Below, piece after piece: positions 8,303 to 16,233 of a DNA stretch of 64,000 nt. This DNA is from UBA9732 sp963599445 (GTDB taxonomy: Bacteria > Spirochaetota > Spirochaetia > Sphaerochaetales > Sphaerochaetaceae). The DNA is taken from positions 62,001 through 126,000 of the forward strand of contig CAVBWZ010000003.1 of assembly GCA_963599445.1 (NCBI GenBank), read 5' to 3'. Position 1 is the first letter of the stretch. Each line of letters starts with the position of its first letter. The notes under the pieces are model-generated. The model had not been told where the DNA came from and ran no database searches. It was given only the letters and a program-made list of their open reading frames with translations. Position numbers and translations under genes: made by a program.

Positions 8303-9616
8303 ATGAAAGTACTTGTTTTGGGCTCAGGCGCAAAGGACCACGCAATAGCATGGTGGTTTTCCAAGAGCAGACTCATAGAGGGTCTATATGTCGCGCCAAG
8401 CAATCCAGGAACTGAAAGCTTCGCCGTCAATCTGCCTGACGTGGATCCTGCGGACAAGGATCAGGTGCTAAAGGCATGCAAGGACAATGGAATAGACTTC
8501 GTCTTCATTGGAACGGAGAAGCCTCTCTTCACAGGTGTGATAGACCATTTGAACAAGAATGGAATCTCCACGTTTGGAGCTCCGGGATATGCGCTCAAGC
8601 TCGAGGGTGACAGGAAGTTCGCCCGAGAGTTCGCAGGAAGACACAGCATACCTGTGCCGGAATACCATGTATTCGAAAAGAGCTCAGAGATATCGGCCTT
8701 TTTGGATGAGAACGAAGGCAAAACCTTCACAATCAAGTCCAATGAGCTGTCCCCATCGAGGATGATGATACATTCCAAAGACAAGAACGAGCTTGTTTCG
8801 TATGCAGAGGAGCTTTTCAAGAAGGGACCGGTCGTCATGGAGGACTGCATAGACGGCATTGGAGTGACGGCGTCGATCCTTGTGGACAACGAAGGCTATT
8901 ACGTGCTGCCTATCTGCTCCGAGTACACGAAGCGGGAGCACACGGACAAAGGGGTTGGAACCCCTACCGGTGGAATGGGTGCTGTGTGTCCCGTGTCCAT
9001 AAGTCAGGAAGCCAGGGACCTGATTTCAAAAACCATAATCCACCCTACTTTCAAGGCTCTCAAGGAAGAGAACCTATACTACAAGGGTGTGCTCACGTTC
9101 TCAATCGTCCTCTCCCCTAACGGGCCGTTCCTTGTGGACTACCATGTACGTCTGAACGACCCTGCCACCCAAGCCATGGTTCCCCTCATCAAGAACGATT
9201 TGGTCGAACTCATGGTTGCAATGCAGAACAATACGCTCAAGAGGATAGCTCCAGATGTCACGGACCAGAGTTCGGTGAGCGTCGTCATTGCATCGGAAGG
9301 CTACCCAAACGACACCAAGACAGGGGCAAAGCTCCAACCAGTGGATCCAAGATACCTTGGGAATTCCATAGACGATGGAGCATACGTCTTCTTTGGAGCT
9401 GTCAGGCGTGAGGCCAATGGAGAGATCTACACAACCGGAGGAAGAGCCGCCACCATCGTAGGTCTGGGTCAGAACATCATAGAGGCAAACTCAAAGGCCT
9501 ATGGAGCCATAGATGCCGTAGAATTCGACGGTTCATGGTACAGAGAGGACATTGGAAACAAATTCTTCGAAAACGCCTCTAGCGAGGGAACGACTAAAAC
9601 AATCCCGCAGAACTGA
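8303..9616 (+). CDS. PurD-like ATP-grasp protein with altered active-site motifs
   Basis: 437 residues, the length and domain order of phosphoribosylamine-glycine ligase (GARS): N-domain VLVLGSGAKDHAIAW, TFGAPGYALKLEGDR, the PTGGMGA motif at about residue 220, and C-terminal VVIASEGYP. Several residues conserved in true PurD are changed. GGREHA is GAKDHA. The glycine-rich ATP loop KADGLAAGKGV is KSNELSPSRMM. The Mg-binding FGDPE reads LNDPA. It may be a divergent or repurposed GARS rather than a working one. No other purine-biosynthesis gene is nearby. Its end overlaps the convergent barrel gene by 23 bases. Confidence 0.75.
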   Translation: MKVLVLGSGAKDHAIAWWFSKSRLIEGLYVAPSNPGTESFAVNLPDVDPADKDQVLKACKDNGIDFVFIGTEKPLFTGVIDHLNKNGISTFGAPGYALKLEGDRKFAREFAGRHSIPVPEYHVFEKSSEISAFLDENEGKTFTIKSNELSPSRMMIHSKDKNELVSYAEELFKKGPVVMEDCIDGIGVTASILVDNEGYYVLPICSEYTKREHTDKGVGTPTGGMGAVCPVSISQEARDLISKTIIHPTFKALKEENLYYKGVLTFSIVLSPNGPFLVDYHVRLNDPATQAMVPLIKNDLVELMVAMQNNTLKRIAPDVTDQSSVSVVIASEGYPNDTKTGAKLQPVDPRYLGNSIDDGAYVFFGAVRREANGEIYTTGGRAATIVGLGQNIIEANSKAYGAIDAVEFDGSWYREDIGNKFFENASSEGTTKTIPQN

Positions 9617-11312
9617 ACCTGACAGCGAAAAGAATCTCTACGTTCGAGTAGCCAATGCCCTTCTCATTTCCGTAGTTCCAACGGTTGTCGAATGCAATGG
9701 CTGAGCGGATGGAGATAAAATCACAGAGAGCACCGCAGTATTCAAACCTGCAGATCAGTGAATACTCAGGTACATTGTCCCTTGTAACATACGGAGTGAA
9801 GATGAACTTTGGCTCATCGTCGCCCATGACGGGAGCCTTTGGAACTCCGTTTGTATCTTTGTCTATCCTGTTCTCTCCGTGGACCATGAACAGCGCTGAA
9901 GCAGCAATGCAACTATTTAGGCTGGAAGCTTCGAATCCAGTTGAAATTACAATGGCATCCGGACCATATGCATAGCCCATATACTGGTAGTCGTCGAAAC
10001 CAGTCATACGGTTGCCGAATACGAGGTCCGTATGCCTGTGGTCGTATGCAACCGAAGACTGTGGATTTGGAGGGATCTGACCACCGTCAGCCGTCTTGTC
10101 ATCCTTGAGGTACAATGACGGGGAGGTATATACGCCCTCGACATAGGCTGTGGCAAGGAAGTTTTGCAAAGGAAACGAATAGGCAATGTTAAACAACAGA
10201 CCGTAGCTGTTTGGAGTGGTGTCCGCATGTTCGAACTTGAGCTGTATCTGGTCTCCCATGAATTGAAAATGCGTCGAAAGTCCAGGGGCTATTGCAATGT
10301 CCAATTCAACGGCAAAGTAGTTGTTAATCCTATGGTTGCGGAATGTGAACTGGTTGTGTAGGACATTGAACGGATTGAGCATCTTTACGGTTCCAGCAGC
10401 ATTGTTCGTAATCTGCATGACGCCTTCGGTAAGCGTCAAAGTCACCTTGTTGAAGAAGTTGAAGCTGAACCTGTGGTTGAGGACCTCCGGGTGGTACTCG
10501 TCCCATGTGGAATAGTCCAGACTGTCCGTTGCAGTGCTCAAAGGGTGTTCGCCTGCATTGGTTTTGTTTGGATCGAACGATGCAAGCGTCATCGTGTAGT
10601 ATAAGAAAGGATAAAGAAGCGAAGCCTTTGCAAAATCCTGATAGAAGAAGTTGTCGCCAATCGTCAAGTTCCCGGTGAAGCCGTTTCCAGCACTCACCCG
10701 GTCTCTTCCTATCAAGAAACTCAATCTGTCGAACCCTGCAGAGAAATATGCCCTATGTGGTCTATAGAAATCCATCTTGGATCCGCCAAGTTCAAGTTCA
10801 ATGTTGGAATCCAACGAAGAGAAATCCCATTCACTTGCGGACTTCACGAAATCAAGGCCAAAGAACCCTGTATAGTGCTCACCAAAGTGAAGAGTTCCTT
10901 CCATCAGAAGAAGAGGCTCAATGTCCTTGAAAGGAAAAGGAAGCTCTCTGACACATACATCCTTGTTCGAATTGAAAACACACACTGGATTGACAGAGAT
11001 ATCCGCATCCAACATTACACCTCTTGAAGAAACGATGCTGTTTGGATTGGACAGCACATCCTTGAGGTCCATAGCCTTATGTCTAACATTCACAGGCAGT
11101 TTTTCGAAATCGATCTCGTTCAAAAGGAAAAGCATGTCATTGGAGGATACAGGTGTGACGACACCATGCATCGTCATACCTGCTATCCTATACAATGAAA
11201 TGAGTTGTCTGTATTCGTTCGATGTCCTTTGATACGTATTCTGGTATGCGAACACCTGGAACGGGAGCAAAAAGAGAACGAGGAACAACAAAGGAAGAAC
11301 CGCCTTCTTCAT
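9594..11312 (-). CDS. Exported outer-membrane-like protein, third of a cluster
   Basis: 572-residue protein with a Sec signal peptide (MKKAVLPLLFLVLFLLPFQ, cleavage probably after VFA). The mature part is rich in alternating hydrophobic and aromatic residues and ends in Phe, as outer-membrane beta-barrels do. I do not recognise a named family. ATG 11312 is chosen over the in-frame TTG at 11321 because it starts the signal peptide. It begins five bases after the stop of the preceding barrel gene and is the last of three tightly packed exported proteins, so it depends on transcription from the phase-variable first gene. Confidence 0.75.
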   Translation of the reverse strand: MKKAVLPLLFLVLFLLPFQVFAYQNTYQRTSNEYRQLISLYRIAGMTMHGVVTPVSSNDMLFLLNEIDFEKLPVNVRHKAMDLKDVLSNPNSIVSSRGVMLDADISVNPVCVFNSNKDVCVRELPFPFKDIEPLLLMEGTLHFGEHYTGFFGLDFVKSASEWDFSSLDSNIELELGGSKMDFYRPHRAYFSAGFDRLSFLIGRDRVSAGNGFTGNLTIGDNFFYQDFAKASLLYPFLYYTMTLASFDPNKTNAGEHPLSTATDSLDYSTWDEYHPEVLNHRFSFNFFNKVTLTLTEGVMQITNNAAGTVKMLNPFNVLHNQFTFRNHRINNYFAVELDIAIAPGLSTHFQFMGDQIQLKFEHADTTPNSYGLLFNIAYSFPLQNFLATAYVEGVYTSPSLYLKDDKTADGGQIPPNPQSSVAYDHRHTDLVFGNRMTGFDDYQYMGYAYGPDAIVISTGFEASSLNSCIAASALFMVHGENRIDKDTNGVPKAPVMGDDEPKFIFTPYVTRDNVPEYSLICRFEYCGALCDFISIRSAIAFDNRWNYGNEKGIGYSNVEILFAVRFSSAGLF

Positions 11313-11317
11313 GAAAG

Positions 11318-12520
11318 TCAACCTATGGACAGGCCTATATAGGCGACCTCACAGCGTTGGTAGAACCAGTCGGTTGTAGAAACCCTACCATTGTGGTATC
11401 CAAGCTCTATCCTCACATGCATGCCAGGGAGGACATCTCCAAGTTCGACTCCTCCCGCAATGCTGAATTCATGTTCCCAGGGATTGTCAGGACTGTATGC
11501 ATTTGGCATATGCTTGGTCTGCCCATCCTGATGGAATTGAAGGTCAGACGATATGAACAAGGACACTTCCCTACTTATGTCGAAGAAGAACTCAAAACCA
11601 ATATGGGCGCGAAGGGCGTTGTAACCCGTCCCGGTCTTGCGTTCGAGTTCGTCCTGAACCTGTTCATCGGTAAAGCCTTCGCTGGAGCCTCCTACATATT
11701 CCAGAAGAGGTGTTCCGCTTTGGGTGTTGTGCCCAGCAGGGGTGCTGGAGAACGGCCTAAGCCAAACATCCCTGAAAGGCCATTCGAGTTCGCCATAGAA
11801 TCTAAGGCCAAAGGGAAGGTCGACCGAAGCGCCAATGATCCAATAGTTGTCTCTGACGTACTCGACGAGATTGTGGATGTAGTAGTCCTTTCCTTCTTCG
11901 CGTCCTTCGAAATCGGCATTGATTTTGCGACCGTTGTTGAAATCGACTCTGTTCCTTTCATAGAAGTCGTCGAGGATCTCGTCTCCATAGTGTCCGGAGA
12001 AGTGATGCATCCCGCCCCTCAAGGTTACGATGTCACCAACCCTTACGCTTGCACCAGCCATCCATGTACCATCGAATCCAAGGCTTGCACTGGAGTTGAA
12101 TATCATGAAGAGAGTGTTCAAGGCTCCTCCCACGGTCAGCTCGGCATCAATGGAAGGAAAATTCTCGCCACCTTCGTAGCGAACACGAGCCAAAGAAGCT
12201 GAAGTTCCAAGCCTCATCTCCAAGTAGTTGCTGTATTTGCCGGGATTCGCAACCATATTGTCGCTGACTGGAAGCATTATATAGTCGGTTGTAGTCGAAC
12301 TTCCATCCACAATCCTCACAGCAGCCTTGATTTTGGTTGGTCTTTGGTTTGGATCAAGAGCCTTTTGGATGTGTATTCTGGAAACAAACGAATAAGGATC
12401 TGCCACAGGCTCCTTGAACAAAGGACCTGCAGCAGGAACGACCTCGAATTCAAATCCACCTGCAAACGACAGGCATAAGGACAGAAGCAGAACTGCAACG
12501 ATACATGCAGGCCTCTTCAT
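11318..12520 (-). CDS. Exported beta-barrel-like protein, paralogue of the next gene upstream
   Basis: 400 residues with signal peptide MKRPACIVAVLLLSLCLSFAGG. It is clearly paralogous to the 12522-13766 product: both share EPVADPYSF near the mature start, MHHFSGHYGDE in the middle, DLPFGxRxYGE, FHQDGQT and a C-terminal YHNGRV-WFYQR. The HHFSGHYGDE motif recalls the HxSSHxGDE signature of DUF1207 proteins, a tentative link. The start lies one base after the upstream stop codon, so translation is probably coupled. An outer-membrane location is inferred from signal peptide and strand pattern. Confidence 0.75.
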   Translation of the reverse strand: MKRPACIVAVLLLSLCLSFAGGFEFEVVPAAGPLFKEPVADPYSFVSRIHIQKALDPNQRPTKIKAAVRIVDGSSTTTDYIMLPVSDNMVANPGKYSNYLEMRLGTSASLARVRYEGGENFPSIDAELTVGGALNTLFMIFNSSASLGFDGTWMAGASVRVGDIVTLRGGMHHFSGHYGDEILDDFYERNRVDFNNGRKINADFEGREEGKDYYIHNLVEYVRDNYWIIGASVDLPFGLRFYGELEWPFRDVWLRPFSSTPAGHNTQSGTPLLEYVGGSSEGFTDEQVQDELERKTGTGYNALRAHIGFEFFFDISREVSLFISSDLQFHQDGQTKHMPNAYSPDNPWEHEFSIAGGVELGDVLPGMHVRIELGYHNGRVSTTDWFYQRCEVAYIGLSIG

Positions 12521-12521
12521 C

Positions 12522-13766
12522 TTAGTTCACTCCAATTCCAACGGTGACGCTTGAGAAGCGCTGGTAGAACCACTGCGTTGCAGGTACTCTGCCGTTGTGG
12601 TAGTAGGCTTCCAACCTAACAGTCCTTCCGTCGCTCAGGAAATCTCCAAGTTCAAGACCTCCGCCAACGGTCAGCTCAACCTCCCAAGGGTTGGACTTGT
12701 CATAGCCTCCCATTCTGTGAAGGGTCTGACCATCCTGATGGAACTGCACATCGGCAGCTGCAAACACTGAACCAAAGCCAACGTCGATGCGCCACTCAAG
12801 TCCAGTGTGGATTCTCCAGGCCTTGTAGGAGCCATTGGCGGTCCTCTTTAGGTTCTGCTCCTCATCAAGCTGATTCTGAGGGATTTGCTCTCCATCCACT
12901 GCATCACCACCAATCCTATCAATCATGGTTTCTCTTCCATTATCACCATCTACAGGGTTGTCATAGTCAGCAGGGCAATGCACGAACGGGCGCAGCCAGC
13001 TAGGATTCTGAGGAAGCTCGGCTTCTCCATATATCCTTATGCCAAACGGAAGGTCGGCTGATATTCCGGCAATCCACGAATTGTCACGCACATATTCGAC
13101 AGGACTTACAAGATAATACTTCTTTCCAGCCTCACTCTTTGCGTATTCAAACAAAGAACCACCGCGATACTGATCCGAGGAATCCACTTTGTTGTACTTG
13201 TAGAACTTCTCCAACATCTCGTCTCCGTAGTGGCCGGAGAAATGATGCATTCCAAACCTGACGCTTACGCAGTCTGCAAAACGGACGCTTGCACCAAGAA
13301 GGTATGCACCGTCGAAGTCCAAGGTATCGTTCTTACCGAACATGTTGAATATTGTGTTTATATAACCTGCAAGATTGAGTTCCAAATCAATTGAAGGAAC
13401 CCAACCTTCTCCGCTATACCTGAGCCTGAGCAACCCCAGAGACATGGCGGTCTTCATATTGATGTACTTGTTGTTTCCATCCTTGAGTGGAGTGTCATCA
13501 TAAGGAAGGAAATCATAGAAGCCGCGGTCATTTTCAGGATTGCCATCGCTTTCTATGATTATCGAATAGACCTTGTTTGGCCTGTTGGCCTCATCCAATG
13601 CCATTGCAATATGAAGTTTGGACGAAAACGAATATGGATCGGCGACGGGTTCCCTAAAGAGAGGGACCTGTGGCATTGGATCAAACGAGAACGTACTTGC
13701 AAATGCGGCGCCTACCCCCCCCCACGCCAAAACTACGACCAAAACCGCGAACAGAACCTTTTTCAT
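12522..13766 (-). CDS. Exported beta-barrel-like protein with poly-G tract in its signal peptide (phase variable)
   Basis: 414 residues, first gene of the three-gene barrel operon. The signal peptide is MKKVLFAVLVVVLAWGGVG, cleavage probably after FAS. Codons 15-18 (Trp-Gly-Gly-Val) are written with nine consecutive G (complement of 13715-13723). The frame is open as sequenced, so the gene is ON. Gain or loss of one G would abolish the protein and, through polarity and coupling, could lower its two downstream partners. AGGGG precedes the start. DUF1207-like motif as in its paralogue; function unknown. Confidence 0.8.
   Translation of the reverse strand: MKKVLFAVLVVVLAWGGVGAAFASTFSFDPMPQVPLFREPVADPYSFSSKLHIAMALDEANRPNKVYSIIIESDGNPENDRGFYDFLPYDDTPLKDGNNKYINMKTAMSLGLLRLRYSGEGWVPSIDLELNLAGYINTIFNMFGKNDTLDFDGAYLLGASVRFADCVSVRFGMHHFSGHYGDEMLEKFYKYNKVDSSDQYRGGSLFEYAKSEAGKKYYLVSPVEYVRDNSWIAGISADLPFGIRIYGEAELPQNPSWLRPFVHCPADYDNPVDGDNGRETMIDRIGGDAVDGEQIPQNQLDEEQNLKRTANGSYKAWRIHTGLEWRIDVGFGSVFAAADVQFHQDGQTLHRMGGYDKSNPWEVELTVGGGLELGDFLSDGRTVRLEAYYHNGRVPATQWFYQRFSSVTVGIGVN
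13715..13723 (-). repeat. Poly-G(9) tract in a signal peptide
   Basis: Nine C on the plus strand, nine G on the coding strand, followed by TAGG. One of four G9-G10 tracts in the window. Confidence 0.9.
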
Positions 13767-13798
13767 TTCTTACCCCTTTTTCCCTTTTATTCTATGGA

Positions 13799-14710
13799 CT
13801 ATCTGCTTGGCAGAGTAGCTTTCTTTGTGTAGTCGAACTCCAGATTTGGATTCTTTCTAAGTTCGTAGCAGTACTGCCTTATCCTGGCAGCCCACTCTTC
13901 GTTGGTGATGGAGTCGTCCAGTTTTGCCGGGTCTATTATGCTTCCAACCACCATGCGCATCGTCTGCCCTCTTAGCTTGAACATCTCATCCACAAGGAAC
14001 AATGTCTCAAAGGATGTCTTTATATGGAAGAAACGGCGGAAGCTCGTCCAACGGTGCATTCGTTTGCTCAACTGACCATCGGTATAGAACACGGCTATGG
14101 GCATGTTGTTGCGCTTTGCTATCTTGACGAACGACGGTTTCCAGTCATAGTCGAAGACCTCTCCAAAGCTAAGTTTCCTTGAGCAGTATCCAGCTGGGTA
14201 TATGAGAAGGGACGTACCCTCGTTCACAGCGTTCAAGAGAGTCCTCACCTCTTTCTTGTTGTAGACGCAGCTCTTTCCAAGAGGCTTGATGAACTTGAGG
14301 AAGGACTGAGCCACGAGCCTGCAGTCAGGAAACTCTCTATGGAGATAGTCGAAAAGGACCATGGCCTCAGGTCCACCATACGGATGGTTGGATGCGAACA
14401 GCACCTTTTGTCCTTTGAGGGCCTCAACTGCACCAGTCCCCAACCCCTCATACGAAGGATGGATGTCCAGGAATTCCACTGCTGCATCCAAAAACCCTTG
14501 GGCATCATCATTCTCATGTTCCGCAAAGAATGCATTGAGCTCCTTCACATGCAGTATCTTCTCGAACCAGTTGTACATGAACTTGGGAACAATCTTGCCC
14601 AAGGTTGGACTTACCCTTGTAGCAAGGGCCTTTATGTTTATGGGAAGAAAGCTCTCCTCTTTCTTTGGGTTTGAATCCTTCTCTTCCTTTTGTTTACTAA
14701 CGTTTTCCAT
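13799..14710 (-). CDS. Lysophospholipid acyltransferase-like protein (PlsC/hemolysin-type)
   Basis: 303 residues. The acyltransferase block is visible at about residue 110-120 as LFASNHPYGGPEA, the NHPxGG form found in ornithine-lipid and hemolysin-type acyltransferases, and a second block reads LLIYPAGYCSRK. In the first block the usual acidic Asp is Glu. The N-terminus (to about residue 20) is charged and low in complexity. It would acylate a lipid at the inner membrane. It lies upstream of and in the same direction as the barrel operon, separated by 32 bases. Confidence 0.8.
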   Translation of the reverse strand: MENVSKQKEEKDSNPKKEESFLPINIKALATRVSPTLGKIVPKFMYNWFEKILHVKELNAFFAEHENDDAQGFLDAAVEFLDIHPSYEGLGTGAVEALKGQKVLFASNHPYGGPEAMVLFDYLHREFPDCRLVAQSFLKFIKPLGKSCVYNKKEVRTLLNAVNEGTSLLIYPAGYCSRKLSFGEVFDYDWKPSFVKIAKRNNMPIAVFYTDGQLSKRMHRWTSFRRFFHIKTSFETLFLVDEMFKLRGQTMRMVVGSIIDPAKLDDSITNEEWAARIRQYCYELRKNPNLEFDYTKKATLPSR

Positions 14711-14760
14711 AACATTTGCAAGTATATACCACTAATGCCAAGTTTCAAATCGTTTTCTTT

Positions 14761-14779
14761 GAGGAACTTTCAAAGCTCC
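14761..14779. repeat. Solo extragenic palindrome (GGAACTTTCAAAGCTCC)
   Basis: Near-perfect 17-base palindrome, related to the ends of the 167-bp elements. It overlaps the stop of the AAA ATPase gene by one base. Confidence 0.45.
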
Positions 14780-16116
14780 TATATGAACATTGCCATATAC
14801 TGAGGGACGGTGACTTTGGTACCGGAGACCCCTACATTTCCATCAATCAGTTTGTATGCATAAGGAGGATTGTACGTATTGATGAACTCATTCAAGGATT
14901 CGGTTTCTCCATTTTTGGACTTCACCTCGATTGGAATTACAGACCCATCCCTTTCAAAGACGAACTCGATCTCCTGTGAATTGTCGTTTCTCTTGAAGTA
15001 GTTCAAAGAGAGCCCCCTTTTGTAGAGAATATCGAAAACAAGGTTTTCATATATTCCTCCCTTGGCAGGGCCAATCAAAGTCTTCGAGAGAAGTGCCTTC
15101 TGGGTTTCGAAGCCATACATGCTTGTAGTCAATCCAATGTCGGTCGTATACAACTTGAAGTTCTCGGGCTGCTCGTAGGCCCTAAGAGGCATTCTTGGAA
15201 GAGAGACGTTCTTCACCAAGCACACCAAGCCGGCATCCTCAAGCCAAGCAATGGAATTGTCGTATTTCTTCGCAGACCCGTTCTTTTCAACGGTTTTGTA
15301 TTGGAATTTCGTATACTCTTTTGCAAGCTGTCTTGGAATGGAGTTGTAGCATGCCTTGATCTTGGGCTTTTCAACGTTTCTTGCATAATGTTCTACGTCA
15401 TCTTCATAAGCCTTGAAAATCTTCTGCTGGGATTCATACACCTCTCTGAAGTTTGAAGTCTTCAGATATGTATTCACGACCTCTGGCATTCCACCAACAA
15501 CCATGTACTCGCAAAGTAGGTTCTGAAACCTTTCGTTTATCCCATCGCTCCCGTTCGACGGCACCTTCTCCCTTCTGTCAAAGTAACCCTTAAGGGTCTC
15601 TATGGCTTCTTCACTCACCTCATTGGCCCACAGGAACTCTTCGAAATCCAGACCATGCATCAAAATCTCCCGCTCGTATCCTACAGGAATCGAAACTTCT
15701 CCGTTCTGTTCATCGTCGTTCTCCCTACGATTGTAATGGATTCCAAGCAATGAACCAGATGCAATGACATCATATCGGGAATCGATGGCGAGGAACTTCA
15801 ACGCAGTCCTAGCCTTTGGACAGACTTGGATTTCATCGATGAAAATCAAGGTTTCTTTGGGGACCAACACAACGGAAGGGACATACAGGGAAAGCCTCTT
15901 GTATATTTCTTTGGGTTCAAGGGATCCTTCGAAAATGTTCCTCTGTTCTGGATTCTTGAGCAAATTTAAATAGACATACTTCTTGTAGTTGGCCTTGCCA
16001 AAGAACTCGATTATAAAAGTCTTCCCAACCTGTCTTGCGCCATTTACAAGAAGGCATTCGTTTTTCTTCGTTTTCTTCCAATTCAAAAGCACGTCATAGA
16101 ATTTTCGTCTAAGCAT
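14779..16116 (-). CDS. AAA ATPase with C-terminal DUF4143
   Basis: 445-residue ATPase of the AAA_14/DUF4143 type. Walker A reads NGARQVGKTF near residue 30 and Walker B LIFIDEIQVCP. The C-terminal part has the DUF4143 features GGIYENLVFDIL and IEFVFERDG-IPIEVKS (a PD-(D/E)XK-like pattern: E, then D, then E-x-K). Such genes are abundant in gut anaerobes and archaea; their role is unknown, with suggested links to mobile elements. The start at 16116 (MLRRKFYDV) is preferred, because a longer frame runs through the tandem repeats and simply translates them. Confidence 0.85.
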   Translation of the reverse strand: MLRRKFYDVLLNWKKTKKNECLLVNGARQVGKTFIIEFFGKANYKKYVYLNLLKNPEQRNIFEGSLEPKEIYKRLSLYVPSVVLVPKETLIFIDEIQVCPKARTALKFLAIDSRYDVIASGSLLGIHYNRRENDDEQNGEVSIPVGYEREILMHGLDFEEFLWANEVSEEAIETLKGYFDRREKVPSNGSDGINERFQNLLCEYMVVGGMPEVVNTYLKTSNFREVYESQQKIFKAYEDDVEHYARNVEKPKIKACYNSIPRQLAKEYTKFQYKTVEKNGSAKKYDNSIAWLEDAGLVCLVKNVSLPRMPLRAYEQPENFKLYTTDIGLTTSMYGFETQKALLSKTLIGPAKGGIYENLVFDILYKRGLSLNYFKRNDNSQEIEFVFERDGSVIPIEVKSKNGETESLNEFINTYNPPYAYKLIDGNVGVSGTKVTVPQYMAMFI

Positions 16117-16121
16117 ACAAT

Positions 16122-16212
16122 AAAAATGCCACGAATTTGACGATAGGTCTAGAGAAAAATGCCACGAATTTGACGATAGGTTCAGCAAAAAATGCCACGA
16201 ATTTGACTATGT
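16122..16212. repeat. Three 33-bp tandem repeats before the AAA/DUF4143 gene
   Basis: Copies start at 16122, 16155 and 16188, each with core AAAAATGCCACGAATTTGA. The first two share the following CGATAGGT; the third diverges. They lie 5-95 bases upstream of the ATPase start codon, like an iteron or operator array. Confidence 0.75.
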
Positions 16213-16233
16213 TACACTTGAACGTAAAAGAAG

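Noticed and set aside
11357..12202. A 281-codon frame on the plus strand opposite a barrel gene
   Set aside because: Shadow frame; the minus-strand gene has a signal peptide and a paralogue.
14779..16188. Longer start for the AAA/DUF4143 protein
   Set aside because: The extra 24 residues are a translation of the 33-bp repeats; the start at 16116 begins the conserved domain.
16122..16212. CRISPR array
   Set aside because: The 33-base units follow each other without spacers and no cas genes are present.
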